A DNA stretch of 64,000 bases from Cyanobium sp. Cruz-8D1 (GCF_024345975.1 NZ_JAGQCD010000008.1:62001-126000), one strand, 5' to 3'. Positions 8,430 through 19,547 are shown, counted from the first letter of the stretch. The notes: a model not told the origin generated them from the letters alone. Program-made: numbers and translations.

Positions 8430-9749
8430 CTACTGCCGGACCAGTCCTTCGTAGCGCTGGGAGATCACGTAGGTCTGGACCTGCTTGGCGGTGTCGATGG
8501 CCACGCCCACCAGGATCAGCAGGGAGGTGGCCCCCAGGCCCTGGAAGGTGCGCACCTGGGTGGCGCCTTCGACGGCCGAGGGGATGATCGCGATGGCCCC
8601 GAGGAACAGCCCCCCCAGCAGGGTGAGCCGGTTGGACACCCCGGAGAGGTAGTCGGCGGTGGCCGAGCCGGGGCGCACCCCGGGGATGGCGACGCCGGAG
8701 CGCTTCAGGTTGGTGGCGATGTCCACCGGGTTGACGGTGAGGGAGGCGTAGAAGAAGGCGAAGCCGCAGATCAGGGCGAAGTACACCAACGCATAGACCC
8801 AGGGGGTGCTGCTGGTGGGGTTGAGATAGCCCGCCACCCGGATCAGCCAGGCGCTTTTGGTGAGGTTGGCGATGGTGAGCGGCAGGAACACCACCGCCGA
8901 GGCGAAGATGATCGGCATGACGCCGCCGGCGTTGAGCTTCAGGGGCAGGTAGCTCTGGCGCGAGGCCAGGGTGCTGGCACCGCCCACCTGGCGCTTGGCG
9001 CTCACGATCGGGATGCGGCGACTGCCTTCCTGAAGAAAGATGATCCCCACGATCGTCACCAGGAAGACGAGCACGAGGACGACGATGCCGCCCACCGTGG
9101 CCCGGTCACCGCTCTGGGCCAGCTGGATGGTGGAGCCCAGGGCCTTGGGCAGGGTGGCCACGATGTTGATGAAGATCACCAGGGAGGCCCCCTGGCCGAT
9201 GCCCCGTTCGGTGATCACCTCGCTGACCCACATCACCACCATCGAACCGGTGACCAGGGCCAGGCTTGTCTGGACGACGAACAACCATTCCGGCAGGCCC
9301 GGCAGGGCGTATTGCCGCAAGATGAGGGCAAAAACGACGCTCTGCAGGATGCCCCAGCCGAGGGCCACATAGCGGGTGATCTGGGCCAGCTTGCGTCGGC
9401 CGGCCTCGCCTTCGTTCTTCTGCAGCTCCTCGAGCTGGGGCAGGGCCGCCGTCATCAGCTGGATGATGATCGAGGCATTGATGAAGGGCAGGATGCCCAG
9501 GGCGAACACCCCCAGGGTGGAGAGGCCGCCGCCGGTGAAGATGTCCAGGAAGCCGATCAGCTGGCCGCCCTGGCGGATGAAGTCCTGGAAGGCCACCCGG
9601 TCGATGCCTGGCACCGGGATGTAGATGCCGAGTCGCACCAGCAGCAGCAGGCCCAGGGTGGTGAGCACCCGATCCCGCAGGCCCTTCGACTGGACCAGCT
9701 GGACGAGGATTTCAGCGGCGCTCGGATTGCGCCCCCTGCTGAGGAGCAT
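8430..9749 (-). CDS. secY: protein translocase subunit SecY
   Basis: Central channel of the Sec translocon. The 439 residues contain ten hydrophobic segments, the GIYIPVPGID N-terminal region, the plug-side stretch GGGLSTLGVFALGILPFINASI and the C-terminal GGLFLGAIAIIPS and LLILVGVAIDT. Start ATG 9749 (MLLSRGRNPSAAEI) is chosen; the frame is open to 9809, but upstream residues are non-conserved. In cyanobacteria the same SecYEG would serve plasma and thylakoid membranes. Confidence 0.97.
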   Translation of the reverse strand: MLLSRGRNPSAAEILVQLVQSKGLRDRVLTTLGLLLLVRLGIYIPVPGIDRVAFQDFIRQGGQLIGFLDIFTGGGLSTLGVFALGILPFINASIIIQLMTAALPQLEELQKNEGEAGRRKLAQITRYVALGWGILQSVVFALILRQYALPGLPEWLFVVQTSLALVTGSMVVMWVSEVITERGIGQGASLVIFINIVATLPKALGSTIQLAQSGDRATVGGIVVLVLVFLVTIVGIIFLQEGSRRIPIVSAKRQVGGASTLASRQSYLPLKLNAGGVMPIIFASAVVFLPLTIANLTKSAWLIRVAGYLNPTSSTPWVYALVYFALICGFAFFYASLTVNPVDIATNLKRSGVAIPGVRPGSATADYLSGVSNRLTLLGGLFLGAIAIIPSAVEGATQVRTFQGLGATSLLILVGVAIDTAKQVQTYVISQRYEGLVRQ

Positions 9750-9857
9750 GGTGATGTCGGGAGTGGATGGAACGGGTCGATACGACCGGAGCCGCCTGCC
9801 GCAGCACAAGGCTACGGGCAGACGGCTCCGGGCTGGAGGCAGGGCAACGGCCCGGGC

Positions 9858-10313
9858 TCAGTCGATGACTTCGCAGCTGCCGCCGGCGGCTTCGATCTTG
9901 GCGCGGGCCGAAGCGGTGAAGGCGGCGGCCTGGACCGTCAGTTTCACCGTGAGTTCACCATTGCCGAGCACCTTGAGCGGGTAGCGGGGGCTGGTGACCA
10001 GACCGGCCTGCTCCAGGGAGTCGAGGCTGACGCTGCTGCCCGCCTTCAGCTCACCCAGCCGTGACACGTTGATCACGGTGTAGTGGGTGGGGTTGATGAC
10101 CGGGAAGTGCTTGAGCTTCGGAATCCGGCGGTAAAGGGGCATCTGGCCACCCTCGAAGCCGGGGCGGGTGGGGCTGCCGGAGCGGGACTTCTGGCCACGC
10201 ATGCCGAAGCCGCAGCTGGCGCCCTGGCCGGCGGCGATGCCGCGACCCTTGCGCAGCTTGCGCTTGCGGGACCCCTTCTGGGGCTGGAGGTTGTTGAGAG
10301 AGAAGGACGTCAT
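9858..10313 (-). CDS. rplO: 50S ribosomal protein L15
   Basis: Late-assembly large-subunit protein of 151 residues. Typical Gly-rich N-terminus ([19 protein letters not shown], then [10 protein letters not shown]) and C-terminal mixed domain ([20 protein letters not shown]). It follows rpsE directly; rpmD (L30) is absent between them, as usual in cyanobacteria. Confidence 0.97.
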   Translation of the reverse strand: MTSFSLNNLQPQKGSRKRKLRKGRGIAAGQGASCGFGMRGQKSRSGSPTRPGFEGGQMPLYRRIPKLKHFPVINPTHYTVINVSRLGELKAGSSVSLDSLEQAGLVTSPRYPLKVLGNGELTVKLTVQAAAFTASARAKIEAAGGSCEVID

Positions 10314-10321
10314 GGCGGGCC

Positions 10322-10987
10322 TCAGGAGTAAATCTGCTCGAGGGAGATGCCCCGCTCCTTGGCGGTCTCCTTGTGGGTGCGCAGGCCTTCGAGGGCCTGC
10401 ATGGCGGCGCGGGCGTTGTTGAGCGGGGTCTTGGAGCCCAGCCGCTTCGCCAGCACGTTTTTGATACCGGCCAGTTCGAGCACGGTGCGGATCGAACCGC
10501 CCGCGATCACCCCGGTACCGGGGGCAGCCGGGCGGATCAGCACGCTGGCGGCGCCGTCGCGGCCGTTGCTGAGGGTGGGGATCGAACTGTTGCGGGTGAG
10601 GGGCACCTTGACCAGATGTTTCTTGCCATCGGCCACGCCCTTGCGGACGGCGCCGATGACATCGCCGGCCTTACCGACGCCCACGCCCACCTGGCCGCGC
10701 TCGTTGCCGACGACGACGATGGCCCGGAAGCTCATCTTCTTGCCGCCTTTGACGGTCTTGGAGACACGGCGGATCTGCACCACCCGCTCCTGCCATTCGG
10801 AGTCGCGTTCCTGGCCGCGGCGGTTGTCGCGGCCACGGCCGCCGCCGCCGCCCCGGCGGTCGCCCTTGGCATCGCCGCGGCCGCCACCGCCGCCCCGGCG
10901 CTGCTCCTGCTGGCCTTCAGCAGCGGCGGGGACGTCGGAGGCCGCAGGTACGGCGCCGGTCTGGATCTGGTCGTTGGTTTCGGTCAT
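10322..10987 (-). CDS. rpsE: 30S ribosomal protein S5
   Basis: Small-subunit accuracy protein at the mRNA entry. It has 221 residues, with an N-terminal low-complexity Gly/Arg/Asp-rich extension (about residues 20-65) followed by the S5 double-stranded RNA-binding domain ([20 protein letters not shown]-like) and the C-terminal beta-alpha domain. The extension is also seen in other cyanobacterial S5 proteins. Confidence 0.97.
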   Translation of the reverse strand: MTETNDQIQTGAVPAASDVPAAAEGQQEQRRGGGGGRGDAKGDRRGGGGGRGRDNRRGQERDSEWQERVVQIRRVSKTVKGGKKMSFRAIVVVGNERGQVGVGVGKAGDVIGAVRKGVADGKKHLVKVPLTRNSSIPTLSNGRDGAASVLIRPAAPGTGVIAGGSIRTVLELAGIKNVLAKRLGSKTPLNNARAAMQALEGLRTHKETAKERGISLEQIYS

Positions 10988-11001
10988 GGTGAGAGCAGGG
11001 A

Positions 11002-11367
11002 TCAGAACTGAAGGCCCGCTTCCCGGGCGGCGTCAGCAAGGGCCTTGACCCTGCCGTGGTACAGGTTGCCGCCGCGATCGAAGACCACCTGCTGGATGCC
11101 CTTGGCGAGGGCGCGCTGGGCGACGAGCTGGCCCACGGCGACGGAGGCGTCACAGGTGGAGCTGGCCTGGACGCTGGTGCGCAGGTCCTTGTCGAGGGTG
11201 GACGCAGCGCAGAGGGTGCTCTGGGCGTCGTCGTCGATGACCTGGGCGTAGATGTGATTGTTGGAGCGGAACACCGCCAGCCTGGGACGGCTGGCGGTGC
11301 CGGAGAGCAGACGACGCAGGCGGCGGTGACGCTTCTGGGTCTGCTGTTTGCGGGAGAGGGTAGACAT
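11002..11367 (-). CDS. rplR: 50S ribosomal protein L18
   Basis: 5S rRNA-binding protein of the central protuberance, 121 residues. Conserved [32 protein letters not shown] and the C-terminal [20 protein letters not shown]. It lies between rplF and rpsE. Confidence 0.97.
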   Translation of the reverse strand: MSTLSRKQQTQKRHRRLRRLLSGTASRPRLAVFRSNNHIYAQVIDDDAQSTLCAASTLDKDLRTSVQASSTCDASVAVGQLVAQRALAKGIQQVVFDRGGNLYHGRVKALADAAREAGLQF

Positions 11368-11399
11368 GGGGGATCAGACGGATGACGCTCGAGCAGACC

Positions 11400-11939
11400 T
11401 CATTTCTTGCCGGTCTTGCCGGCCTTGCGCAGAATCCGCTCACCTTCGTACTTGATGCCTTTGCCTTTGTAGGGCTCGGGGGGACGAATGCCGCGGATCT
11501 TGGCCGCCTCGTTGCCCACCAGCTCCTTGTCGGGGCCGGAGACGAAGACCGAGGTGTTGTTCTCGACCGAGAAGGTGACCCCTTCGGGGGGGACCATCTC
11601 CACCGGGTGGCTGTAGCCGGCGCTGACCACGAGCTTGCGCCCCTGGACCTGGGCGCGGTAGCCGACACCGATGATCTCGAGCTTGCGGGTGAAGCCTTGG
11701 CTGACCCCTTCCACCATGTTGGCGACGAGGGTGCGGCTGAGGCCGTGGCGCTCGCGGGAGCGACGGTGGCTGCTGGTGGGGCTCACCACCACCGTGCCGC
11801 CGTCCTGGCTGACGCTGACGCCCTCCGGGAGAACGCGGCTGAGTTCCCCTTTGGGTCCCTTCACGGTGACCGCCAAGCCATTGAGGCTGACGGTGACCTT
11901 GTCGGGAATGGGGATCGGGGCTTTACCGATACGAGACAT
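11400..11939 (-). CDS. rplF: 50S ribosomal protein L6
   Basis: Large-subunit protein by the sarcin-ricin loop, 179 residues, two similar domains. Start ATG 11939 ([15 protein letters not shown]). The signature [13 protein letters not shown] and the C-terminal [15 protein letters not shown] are present. The longer open frame to 12008 is not conserved. Confidence 0.97.
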   Translation of the reverse strand: MSRIGKAPIPIPDKVTVSLNGLAVTVKGPKGELSRVLPEGVSVSQDGGTVVVSPTSSHRRSRERHGLSRTLVANMVEGVSQGFTRKLEIIGVGYRAQVQGRKLVVSAGYSHPVEMVPPEGVTFSVENNTSVFVSGPDKELVGNEAAKIRGIRPPEPYKGKGIKYEGERILRKAGKTGKK

Positions 11940-11955
11940 GGAACAACTCCTGGGA

Positions 11956-12357
11956 TCAGTAGACGTAGCAGAGCACTTCGCCGCCGACGCCCTGCTTGCG
12001 GGCATCACGGTCGCTCATCACACCCCGGGAGGTGGAGATGATCGCCACGCCGAGGCCGCCCAGCACCTTGGGCAGCTGGCGGGTGTTTTTGTAGATGCGC
12101 AGACCGGGCTTGCTCACCCGCTGCACGGAGCGGATGGTGGGCTGGCGGTGCTTGCCGCTGTATTTCAGCTCAAGCACCAGCTGGCGCTGCACGCCTTCGC
12201 CTTCTTCAGCGATGGTGGCGATGAAGCCTTCCTGTTGCAGCACGTTGGCGATGCTGCGGATAAGCCGCGAGGCGGGAATCTTGGTGCGCTCGTGGCGCTT
12301 CTCACTCGCGTTGCGAAGGCGGGTGAGCATGTCTGAAACTGGGTCGTGGTTGGCCAT
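11956..12357 (-). CDS. rpsH: 30S ribosomal protein S8
   Basis: Binds the central domain of 16S rRNA; 133 residues starting [20 protein letters not shown]. The C-terminal [20 protein letters not shown] motif that contacts helix 21 is intact. S14 (rpsN) is not between rplE and rpsH here, as usual in cyanobacteria. Confidence 0.97.
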   Translation of the reverse strand: MANHDPVSDMLTRLRNASEKRHERTKIPASRLIRSIANVLQQEGFIATIAEEGEGVQRQLVLELKYSGKHRQPTIRSVQRVSKPGLRIYKNTRQLPKVLGGLGVAIISTSRGVMSDRDARKQGVGGEVLCYVY

Positions 12358-12377
12358 GGTCGTGTCCGGGAGGGGGC

Positions 12378-12917
12378 TCAGGTATTGCGGAACGGCATTC
12401 CCATTTCGCGGAGGAGGGCCCGGCCCTCTTCGTCGTTACGGGCGTTGGTCACGATCGTGACGTCCATCCCCCGGATGGCATCGATCTTGTCGAAGGAGAT
12501 CTCGGGGAAGATGATCTGCTCCCGGATCCCCAGGGTGTAGTTGCCCCGGCCGTCGAAGCTCTTGGGGCTCACGCCGCGGAAGTCGCGAATGCGTGGCAGC
12601 GCCAGGTGGATGAGACGCTCCAGGAAGGCATACATCCGCTCGCCCCGCAGGGTGACGGCCACGCCGATCGGCATGCCCTGGCGGATCTTGAAGCCGGCGA
12701 TGGCCTTCTTGGCGCGGGTCACCACCACCTTCTGACCGGTGATGGTCGCCAGTTCGGTGATCGAAGCCTCGAGGGACTTGGCGTTCTGGGCGGCTTCACC
12801 GAGGCCCCGGTTGACGGTGACCTTGACCACCTTGGGAACCTCGTGGACGTTGGAGAGGTTGAGATCCTTCAGCAGTTTCGGCTGGATCGTCTCCCGGTAG
12901 CGCTGTTTGAGTGACAT
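12378..12917 (-). CDS. rplE: 50S ribosomal protein L5
   Basis: 5S rRNA-binding protein of 179 residues, starting [20 protein letters not shown]. Conserved [22 protein letters not shown] and [18 protein letters not shown]. About 120 GC-rich bases without a gene separate it from rplX. Confidence 0.97.
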   Translation of the reverse strand: MSLKQRYRETIQPKLLKDLNLSNVHEVPKVVKVTVNRGLGEAAQNAKSLEASITELATITGQKVVVTRAKKAIAGFKIRQGMPIGVAVTLRGERMYAFLERLIHLALPRIRDFRGVSPKSFDGRGNYTLGIREQIIFPEISFDKIDAIRGMDVTIVTNARNDEEGRALLREMGMPFRNT

Positions 12918-13039
12918 GACGGGGGAATGGTGGTGCGCTTCTGGACGTGGTCAGAAGGCGGACGGGGGAGGGGAGCAGGGACGCGGAGCGGGGGGGACGT
13001 CGCGCGGTGGGGCGTGGGGGGCGACGCGGTGGGGGGCGG

Positions 13040-13396
13040 TCAGTCGATCACCTCCCCGGTCTTCTTGAGACGGCGCTTCTTGCTGCCGTCGTCCTGGACG
13101 ACGATCCCCACCCGGCTGGCGACCTTGTTGGCGGTGGAATACAGCATCACGTTGGAGGCATGCAGGGACGCTTCCTCGGTGACGATGCGGCCCGTCTCGC
13201 CTTCCTGGGCGGGTTTGACGTGGCGGGTGCGCAGGTTGATGCCCTGCACCACGACACGGTTTTCGTTGGGCAGGGTGCGGAGCACCTCGCCGGTCTTGCC
13301 CCGATCCTTGCCGGCGATCACCTGGACGGTGTCACCTTTGCGGATGCGCATCTTGATGCGCTCGACGGGCCTGGCTTTGGGGGTTGCGGCGGCCAT
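13040..13396 (-). CDS. rplX: 50S ribosomal protein L24
   Basis: Assembly initiator protein of the large subunit. It has 118 residues, with a KOW motif ([21 protein letters not shown]) near residue 20. The Ala/Thr/Lys N-terminal 14 residues are a short extension. One base separates it from the rplN stop codon. Confidence 0.97.
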   Translation of the reverse strand: MAAATPKARPVERIKMRIRKGDTVQVIAGKDRGKTGEVLRTLPNENRVVVQGINLRTRHVKPAQEGETGRIVTEEASLHASNVMLYSTANKVASRVGIVVQDDGSKKRRLKKTGEVID

Positions 13397-13397
13397 G

Positions 13398-13763
13398 TCA
13401 GATCACCTCCGGAGCGAGGGACACGATCTTGGTGAAGTTGCGCTCACGCAGCTCCCTGGCGACCGGACCGAAGACCCGGGTGCCCTTGGGGTTGTTGTCG
13501 TTGCCCAGGATCACCGCGGCGTTGTCGTCGAAGCGGATGGCGTTGCCGGTGTCACGGCGCAGTGTGGCCCGGGTGCGCACCACCACGGCCTTGACCACAT
13601 CCGACTTCTTGACGCCCATGTTGGGCATGGCGTCCTTGACGGCGGCCACGATCACATCGCCCACGTGGGCGTAGCGACGGTTGGTGCCGAGCACCCGGAT
13701 GCACTGGATGCGCTTGGCGCCGCTGTTGTCAGCGACGTTGAGGAAAGTTTCCTGCTGAATCAT
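13398..13763 (-). CDS. rplN: 50S ribosomal protein L14
   Basis: Interface protein of 121 residues. It starts [20 protein letters not shown] and has the family signature [16 protein letters not shown] plus the end [12 protein letters not shown]. It lies between rpsQ and rplX. Confidence 0.97.
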   Translation of the reverse strand: MIQQETFLNVADNSGAKRIQCIRVLGTNRRYAHVGDVIVAAVKDAMPNMGVKKSDVVKAVVVRTRATLRRDTGNAIRFDDNAAVILGNDNNPKGTRVFGPVARELRERNFTKIVSLAPEVI

Positions 13764-13773
13764 GGGGGGTTCC

Positions 13774-14025
13774 TCAGCCGGCGCTGGTTGTGGAGAGAAC
13801 TTCGGCCACGGCCCAACGTTTGGTGCGGCTGAGGGGACGGGTCTCGGTGATGCGGACCCTGTCGCCCACGCGGCAGCTGTTGGCTTCGTCGTGGGCTTTG
13901 TAGCGGGTGGTGCGGCGGACGGTCTTCTGATAGATGGGGTGAGGGAAGCGGTTTTCCACCGCCACCACCACCGTTTTGTCCATCTTGTCGCTGACGACGG
14001 TGCCGACCCTTTCCTTGAGTGCCAT
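13774..14025 (-). CDS. rpsQ: 30S ribosomal protein S17
   Basis: Primary 16S rRNA-binding OB-fold protein, 83 residues from ATG 14025 ([20 protein letters not shown]). Conserved [19 protein letters not shown] and [18 protein letters not shown]. The same frame stays open to 14397, but this is a GC-rich artefact overlapping rpmC. Confidence 0.97.
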   Translation of the reverse strand: MALKERVGTVVSDKMDKTVVVAVENRFPHPIYQKTVRRTTRYKAHDEANSCRVGDRVRITETRPLSRTKRWAVAEVLSTTSAG

Positions 14026-14042
14026 GGGGATCGAGGGGGGAA

Positions 14043-14255
14043 TCAGGAGGCGACGGTGGAGCGCTGACGCTCCTCCTGCACCGTCAGCAGGTGGGCCAGC
14101 TTGATGCGGGCCTCCTTGAAGCGGTGCGGCTGCTCCAGACGGCGGGTGGCCTGCTGGAAGCGGAGGTCGAACAGTTCGCGACGGACGCCGTCGATCTGTT
14201 CGCCGATCTGGGCGTCGCTGAGCGAACGCACGTCGGTGATGGTGGGACGGGCCAT
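14043..14255 (-). CDS. rpmC: 50S ribosomal protein L29
   Basis: Helical-hairpin protein at the tunnel exit, the docking site for SRP and trigger factor. It has 70 residues with [22 protein letters not shown]-like core and an [16 protein letters not shown] end. Its start is 2 bases from the rplP stop codon. Confidence 0.96.
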   Translation of the reverse strand: MARPTITDVRSLSDAQIGEQIDGVRRELFDLRFQQATRRLEQPHRFKEARIKLAHLLTVQEERQRSTVAS

Positions 14256-14257
14256 GG

Positions 14258-14716
14258 TCAGGACTCCACTGCGAGGGCGGGTTCGGGGGCGGCTGCCACC
14301 TGATCGGCCAGGGCAAGGAACTTCGTCTTGACCGGCAGTTTGTACTGGGCCAGACGCATGGCTTCCTTGGCGATTTCGGGCGTGATCTCGGGACCACCCA
14401 TCTCGAAGAGAATTCGGCCCGGCTTGATCACGGCCACCCAGAATTCCGGGTTGCCCTTACCGGAACCCATGCGGGTTTCGGCGGGTCGCATGGTGACGGG
14501 CTTGTCGGGGAAGATCCGGATCCAGATCTTGCCCCCCCGCTTGACATGGCGGGTCATGGCACGGCGGCTGGCTTCGATCTGTCGGGAGGTGATCCACCCG
14601 CACTCTTGGGCCTGCAGGGCGAAATCGCCGAAGGCGATCGTGTTGCCGCGCGTGGCGACGCCGCGCATACGGCCTCGCTGCTGTTTTCGGAACTTGACGC
14701 GTTTTGGACTCAGCAT
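14258..14716 (-). CDS. rplP: 50S ribosomal protein L16
   Basis: Large-subunit protein by the A-site tRNA elbow, 152 residues. It starts [19 protein letters not shown]; conserved [38 protein letters not shown] and an Ala-rich C-terminal tail. It lies 16 bases after rpsC. Confidence 0.97.
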   Translation of the reverse strand: MLSPKRVKFRKQQRGRMRGVATRGNTIAFGDFALQAQECGWITSRQIEASRRAMTRHVKRGGKIWIRIFPDKPVTMRPAETRMGSGKGNPEFWVAVIKPGRILFEMGGPEITPEIAKEAMRLAQYKLPVKTKFLALADQVAAAPEPALAVES

Positions 14717-14732
14717 GGTTCAGGCCTCCTGA

Positions 14733-15461
14733 TCACTCCTCGTTGGAGCGGTCTTCAAACTGTTGCGGCCGGCGGTTGGCCCGGCGTTTCGGTGCTCCAC
14801 CCACGGGCAGCTGATCTTGCTGACCGGGAAGCAGCTCCCCTTTGAACACCCAGACCTTGATGCCCAGGACCCCGTAGGTGGTGGTGGCCACCTTGGTGGC
14901 GTAATCGATGTCGGCGCGGAGCGTGTGCAGGGGCACGCGACCCTCGCGGGTCCATTCCGTCCGGGCGATTTCGGCGCCGTTGAGGCGGCCGCTCACCTGG
15001 AGCTTGAGACCCAGCACCCCGGCCCGCTGGGCGCGTTGCACCGCCATGCGCATGACGCGCCGGAAGGCCACCCGCTTCTCCAGCTGCTGGGCGATGTACT
15101 CGGCCAGCAGGAAGGCGTCAGCGTCGACCCGCTCCACCTCGACCACGTTGATGCGCACCTGACGGTGGGCATCGCCGAGGGTCTTCTGGATGCCGGCGCG
15201 CAGCTCCTCAATGCCGCTTCCCTGGCGGCCCACGAGAACGCCCGGACGGGCGGTCTTGAGTTCCACTTCGAGCTGGTCGGCCTTACGGGCGATCAGCACG
15301 TCGCTGATGCCGGCGGCGGCATACTTCTTGTTGATGAACGACCGGATCCGGTCGTCCTCCTGAAGGAGGACGGGATAGGTCTTGCTTGGGGCGTACCAGC
15401 GGGAGCGGTGATCCTGGGTGATCCCCAGGCGCAGGCCGGTTGGATGGATCTTGTGTCCCAT
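14733..15461 (-). CDS. rpsC: 30S ribosomal protein S3
   Basis: Part of the mRNA entry helicase region. It has 242 residues from ATG 15461 ([20 protein letters not shown]), a KH domain near residues 40-110 ([20 protein letters not shown]) and the C-terminal domain ([20 protein letters not shown]). The tail is basic and rich in Arg/Gln/Asn. Confidence 0.97.
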   Translation of the reverse strand: MGHKIHPTGLRLGITQDHRSRWYAPSKTYPVLLQEDDRIRSFINKKYAAAGISDVLIARKADQLEVELKTARPGVLVGRQGSGIEELRAGIQKTLGDAHRQVRINVVEVERVDADAFLLAEYIAQQLEKRVAFRRVMRMAVQRAQRAGVLGLKLQVSGRLNGAEIARTEWTREGRVPLHTLRADIDYATKVATTTYGVLGIKVWVFKGELLPGQQDQLPVGGAPKRRANRRPQQFEDRSNEE

Positions 15462-15480
15462 CGGGCGGTGTCCTCGGGGG

Positions 15481-15840
15481 TCAGGCGGTGGGCGCTGCCA
15501 CAGCAATGCTGATGTGGCAGGTCTGTTTCTTGATGGCGAAGGCGCGGCCCTGGGCTCGGGGCCGGAACCGCTTCAGGGAGGGGCCCATGTCGGCACTGGC
15601 CTGGCAGATGACCAGGGTGGCCGGATCGAGGCCGAGGTTGTGCTCGGCATTGGCGACCGCGGAGCGGAGCACCTTGGTGATCGGGCCGGTGGAGCGGTAG
15701 GGCATGAACTCGAGCATGATCAGGGCGTCGCGGTAGGTGCGACCCCGGATCTGATCGAGAACCCGGCGCACCTTCGACACGGAACCGCGGATGAAGCGAC
15801 CGTGTGCCAGGGCCTGGGTGTCGGGTGTGGTGGTTGCCAT
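15481..15840 (-). CDS. rplV: 50S ribosomal protein L22
   Basis: Contacts all 23S rRNA domains and lines the exit tunnel with its beta-hairpin. It has 119 residues with [20 protein letters not shown] and the hairpin region [20 protein letters not shown]. It is placed between rpsS and rpsC as usual. Confidence 0.97.
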   Translation of the reverse strand: MATTTPDTQALAHGRFIRGSVSKVRRVLDQIRGRTYRDALIMLEFMPYRSTGPITKVLRSAVANAEHNLGLDPATLVICQASADMGPSLKRFRPRAQGRAFAIKKQTCHISIAVAAPTA

Positions 15841-15844
15841 CGGA

Positions 15845-16120
15845 TCAGCGGCCTCCCTTCTTGTCTTTGATGTGACCGCGGAATGTGCGGGTGGGGGCGA
15901 ATTCGCCCAGCTTGTGGCCCACCATCTGCTCCGTCACGTAGACGGGCACGTGGGCCTTGCCGTTGTGAACGGCAATGGTGTGACCGATCATCATCGGCAG
16001 GATGGTGGAGGCCCGTGACCAGGTTTTGATCACGGTCTTGTCGTCGGCAGCGTTCTGCCTCTCCACCTTGCGAAGCAGGTGGTCGGCGACGAACGGACCT
16101 TTTTTGAGTGAGCGTCCCAT
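15845..16120 (-). CDS. rpsS: 30S ribosomal protein S19
   Basis: Head protein paired with S13, 91 residues. It starts [20 protein letters not shown]; the signature [20 protein letters not shown]-like region and the end [20 protein letters not shown] are clear. Confidence 0.97.
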   Translation of the reverse strand: MGRSLKKGPFVADHLLRKVERQNAADDKTVIKTWSRASTILPMMIGHTIAVHNGKAHVPVYVTEQMVGHKLGEFAPTRTFRGHIKDKKGGR

Positions 16121-16155
16121 GGCGGATCAGGCGAACAGCAGAGCGGTGTTGGTCA

Positions 16156-17019
16156 TCAGGAATCGCGTCCGCCACGGCTCCGTTTGGAGGTGCGGCGTCG
16201 TTTCCGCAGCACGAACCGGTTGCTCGGCTTGTTGCGCTTACGGGTCTTGAAGCCCAAGGCGGGTTTGCCCCAGGGCGTGACAGGACCGGAACGGCCGATC
16301 GGTGCCCGGCCCTCGCCGCCCCCATGGGGGTGGTCGCAGGGGTTCATCACGCTGCCGCGCACTTGCGGACGGCGCCCCAGCCAGCGCTTGCGGCCGGCCT
16401 TGCCCAGGCTGGTGTTGCGCTGTTCGGAGTTGCCGACTTCACCGAGGGTGGCGTAGCACTCCCGGCGCACCAGCCGCACCTCGGTGGAGGGCAGCTTGAG
16501 GGCGACGTAGTCGCCTTCCTTGGCCACCACCTGGGCGCTCGCCCCGGCGGTGCGCACCATCTGGCCGCCGCGACCGGCGTAGAGCTCAACGTTGTGAACG
16601 CTTGAGCCCAGGGGGATGGCCGAGAGGGGCAGGGCGTTGCCGTTCTCGATCGGGGCCTCGGGACCGGAGATGACGCTCTGGCCCACGGCCACGTTGGCGG
16701 GCGCCAGGATGTAACGCTTCTCGCCGTCGGTGTAATAAAGCAGCGCCAGACGGGCGTTGCGGTGTGGGTCGTAGTGGATCGCGGCCACCTTGGCGCTCAC
16801 CCCGTGCTTATCGCGACGGAAGTCGACGATGCGGTAGAGGCGCTTGTGGCCGCCGCCGCGGTGGCGGCAGGTGATCACGCCGCGGTTGTTGCGGCCCTTG
16901 TGGCGGTGCTTGGACACCACCAGGCCCCGTTCCCGGTTCTTGCCCGTGATGTCGCTGAAGTCGGTGACGACCAGCGTGCGGGTGCCGGGGGTGATGGGCC
17001 TGTAGTTACGGATTGCCAT
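16156..17019 (-). CDS. rplB: 50S ribosomal protein L2
   Basis: Large-subunit protein near the peptidyl-transferase centre, 287 residues. It starts [20 protein letters not shown], with the OB/SH3-like RNA-binding core and the signature [18 protein letters not shown] holding the conserved His. The C-terminus is basic ([14 protein letters not shown]). Confidence 0.98.
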   Translation of the reverse strand: MAIRNYRPITPGTRTLVVTDFSDITGKNRERGLVVSKHRHKGRNNRGVITCRHRGGGHKRLYRIVDFRRDKHGVSAKVAAIHYDPHRNARLALLYYTDGEKRYILAPANVAVGQSVISGPEAPIENGNALPLSAIPLGSSVHNVELYAGRGGQMVRTAGASAQVVAKEGDYVALKLPSTEVRLVRRECYATLGEVGNSEQRNTSLGKAGRKRWLGRRPQVRGSVMNPCDHPHGGGEGRAPIGRSGPVTPWGKPALGFKTRKRNKPSNRFVLRKRRRTSKRSRGGRDS

Positions 17020-17034
17020 GACGTTTCAGATCCC

Positions 17035-17337
17035 TCAGGACTCAGGGAACAACTGGATGGCGTTGCCTTCGGCAAGGCGCACCACGGCTTTCTTCACCTG
17101 GGCGCGTTTGCCGGCGAAGCGGCCCACCCGACGGGAGCGGCGGGGGGGATTCATGGTGCTGACGCCGACGACCTTGACGTCGAACAGATGCTCGACGGCC
17201 GCCTTGATGTCGGGCTTGGCGGCCCGATGGTCCACCTCAAAGGTGTACTGGTTGATCTCGATGGCCCGGGTGGCCTTCTCAGTGATCAGCGGGCGACGGA
17301 TCACGTCCGCCAGCCGGCCTGCAAAACGCTCAGACAT
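17035..17337 (-). CDS. rplW: 50S ribosomal protein L23
   Basis: Tunnel-exit protein that recruits trigger factor and SRP. It has 100 residues from ATG 17337 ([20 protein letters not shown]); the signature [20 protein letters not shown] is near the middle. Its start overlaps the end of rplD by 8 bases. Confidence 0.96.
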   Translation of the reverse strand: MSERFAGRLADVIRRPLITEKATRAIEINQYTFEVDHRAAKPDIKAAVEHLFDVKVVGVSTMNPPRRSRRVGRFAGKRAQVKKAVVRLAEGNAIQLFPES

Positions 17338-17965
17338 CGCCGTAGACCTCCTGAATCTTCGCCAGTGCCTCTTCGCTGAGCACCAGCTTGTTGGCATGGA
17401 GCAGATCGAACACGTTGAGCTGATCAGCGGCGATCAGCTTCACCTTCTCGAGGTTGCGCACCGAGCGGGTCACCGCTTCGGGGGCACCGTCGAGGATCAG
17501 CAGCACCTTGTCGCCGGCCTCGATGCCGAAGCGGGACAGGGCGGCGATGATCTCCTTGGTCTTCGGGGTGTCGAGTCCGGCGCCGAAGCCCTTCACCACG
17601 GTGATGTCCGCGACGCGACTCATCAGGGCGGTGCGCAGGGCCAGGCGACGCTCCTTGCGGTTCATCGCCACGGCATAGCTGCGGGGCTTGGGTCCGAAGA
17701 TCACGCCACCGCCGGGCCGCAGCGGGGTGCGGATCGAGCCCTGGCGGGCCCGGCCGGTGCCTTTCTGCTTGTAGGGCTTGCGGCCGCCGCCGGCCACTTC
17801 GGCGCGGGTGAGGGTGCTGGCGGTGCCCTGACGGGCATGGGCCAGCTGGCGCACCACGGCCCTGTGCAGCAGGCCGTTGGCGGATGTTTCCTTGGCGACC
17901 TTGAGGTCGAGGGGAGCCTTGCCGCTCTCCTTGCCTTGCCAGTCGCGAATCACACAGTCAGTCAT
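17330..17965 (-). CDS. rplD: 50S ribosomal protein L4
   Basis: Tunnel-constriction protein of 211 residues. It has the extended loop [20 protein letters not shown] and the C-terminal domain ([20 protein letters not shown]). In E. coli L4 represses its own operon through the leader; no such leader can be judged here. It lies 11 bases after rplC. Confidence 0.97.
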   Translation of the reverse strand: MTDCVIRDWQGKESGKAPLDLKVAKETSANGLLHRAVVRQLAHARQGTASTLTRAEVAGGGRKPYKQKGTGRARQGSIRTPLRPGGGVIFGPKPRSYAVAMNRKERRLALRTALMSRVADITVVKGFGAGLDTPKTKEIIAALSRFGIEAGDKVLLILDGAPEAVTRSVRNLEKVKLIAADQLNVFDLLHANKLVLSEEALAKIQEVYGDV

Positions 17966-17976
17966 GGGTGTTCTCC

Positions 17977-18624
17977 TCAGTTCGCGGCGGGGACGCCAAC
18001 CCGCCGGGCCGGGCGGATGTCGAGCAGGGCGCCGGGCTTGCCGGGTACCGAGCCCTTCACGACCAGCAGATTGCGTTCCGCATCCACCTTGAGGATGGTG
18101 AGGCCGCGGGTGGTGATCTGCTTGCCGCCGTAACGGCCAGCCATCCGCTTGCCGGGGTAGACCCGGCCGGGGGTGGTGCCGGCGCCGATGGAGCCTGGTT
18201 CGCGGTGGTTCTTGGAACCGTGGCTCATGGGACCACGGCTGAAGCCGTGACGCTTCTGCAAGCCTGAGAAGCCGCGACCGATCGTGTCGCCGCTGACGTC
18301 AACTTTCTGGCCGGGGCTGAAGTCACCGACGGTGACGGGCGCTCCCAACTCAAGGCCGTCGATGGCCTCCAGCCGGTATTCCTTGAGGTGCCGCAGGGGC
18401 TCCTCGCCGGATTTGGCCAGGTGGCCCTTGGCGGGCTTGTTGACGAGCTTCTCGCGGATGTCGCCGAAGCCGAGCTGCACCGCGGTGTAACCGTCGGTGG
18501 CTTCGCTCTTGAGTTGGGTGATGCGGCAGGGACCCGCTTCGATCAAAGTGACCGGAATGGATTTGCCATCTTCGTCGAAGAACTGGGACATACCCAGCTT
18601 CTTCCCGAGAATGCCGATGGACAT
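17977..18624 (-). CDS. rplC: 50S ribosomal protein L3
   Basis: Early assembly protein reaching the peptidyl-transferase centre. It has 215 residues from ATG 18624 ([20 protein letters not shown]), and the signature [20 protein letters not shown] is present. It is the first gene of the cluster. rpsJ is absent upstream, as in other cyanobacteria, and the promoter must lie in the 414 bases shared with ndhN. Confidence 0.97.
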   Translation of the reverse strand: MSIGILGKKLGMSQFFDEDGKSIPVTLIEAGPCRITQLKSEATDGYTAVQLGFGDIREKLVNKPAKGHLAKSGEEPLRHLKEYRLEAIDGLELGAPVTVGDFSPGQKVDVSGDTIGRGFSGLQKRHGFSRGPMSHGSKNHREPGSIGAGTTPGRVYPGKRMAGRYGGKQITTRGLTILKVDAERNLLVVKGSVPGKPGALLDIRPARRVGVPAAN

Positions 18625-19038
18625 GGGAGGGAGAACAACACCAGCTGGACGGCCGCGGCGAGCCGCCATGGATCGAAGGCCGAGGCCCGAAATCCTTGGA
18701 GGACCCGCTGGGCGGCGGGGGGCTGAATTCGTGGAATCGCAGATTGACCCGAAGGTCAGGGGCTAGCGAGGCGAATCAGCGGGCTGGGACTTGCCGGAAG
18801 CGTGGAGGCCTCGGGCAGTATCCCGACGCTCACAGCTGCGACGAGCGCGGCAGGAGTCGTACGGGCCAGAAAGGGTTCGTCATCAGTGACAAACCCCGTG
18901 CTGTTCTCTGGAGGCCCGGCTAGCGGACGGGCACAAATCATCAGCACAAGAGCCAACCCTACCCCATGGTGTGCACCACCACCCCCCGAGCCCCTCACCG
19001 GCTGCCAGACTCAGCCAGCGATCCGCTTCAAGCTCCCG
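18625..19038. other. intergenic region between divergent rplC and ndhN
   Basis: The 414 bases must carry the promoter of the large ribosomal cluster (minus) and that of ndhN (plus). I see no credible gene here; the ORFs that cross it are open only because the sequence is GC-rich. I could not pick a convincing -35/-10 pair by eye, nor a leader structure for autoregulation. Confidence 0.5.
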
Positions 19039-19500
19039 ATGCCTCTGCTGATGACCGGCCGTGGTTTCCGCACCGAGCTGGAGCGCTGCGGCGCCCTCGC
19101 CCTGCTCGTTCCCCTGGAGGGGGGCGCCGAAACCCGCCTGCTGCGGCGGCTGCGGGCGGCCGGCTACCGGGCTCACCTCACCTCCGCCCGGGGGCTGGGC
19201 GATCCGGAGGCCTATCTCCTGCAATTGCATGGCATCCGTCCGCCCCACCTGGGCCACCACAGCGTCGGGCGGGCGGCCGCCGTGGGCGAGGTGCAGCGGG
19301 TGATGCCCCTGCTGGGCCCCCAGCTGGCCGGCGATGGGCCGGTGCTGCTGTGGCTGCTGGAGGGTCAGGTGCTCAGCAGCTCCGAGCTCAGCGCCCTCTG
19401 CGACCTCTGCCGCCGCGAACCGCGGCTGAAGCTGGTGGTGGAGATGGGAGGCGCCCGGGCCCTGCGTTGGCAGCCGCTGGAGCAGCTCGTTCCTGCCTGA
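19039..19500 (+). CDS. ndhN: NAD(P)H-quinone oxidoreductase subunit N
   Basis: Peripheral subunit of the cyanobacterial and plastid NDH-1 complex on the thylakoid membrane, used in respiration, cyclic electron flow and CO2 uptake. It has 153 residues from ATG 19039 ([20 protein letters not shown]), with [39 protein letters not shown] and the C-terminal [20 protein letters not shown]. The open frame back to 18802 is not conserved. It has its usual place beside the ribosomal cluster. Confidence 0.92.
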   Translation: MPLLMTGRGFRTELERCGALALLVPLEGGAETRLLRRLRAAGYRAHLTSARGLGDPEAYLLQLHGIRPPHLGHHSVGRAAAVGEVQRVMPLLGPQLAGDGPVLLWLLEGQVLSSSELSALCDLCRREPRLKLVVEMGGARALRWQPLEQLVPA

Positions 19501-19547
19501 GCTGGTCCAGCCCATAGCCTGGGCCCGTCCCGCGGACTCCATGGGCG

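Noticed and set aside
8007-10064. 685-codon plus-strand ORF opposite adk, secY and rplO
   Set aside because: Low-complexity His/Gln/Gly/Asp-rich translation antisense to secY; a shadow frame.
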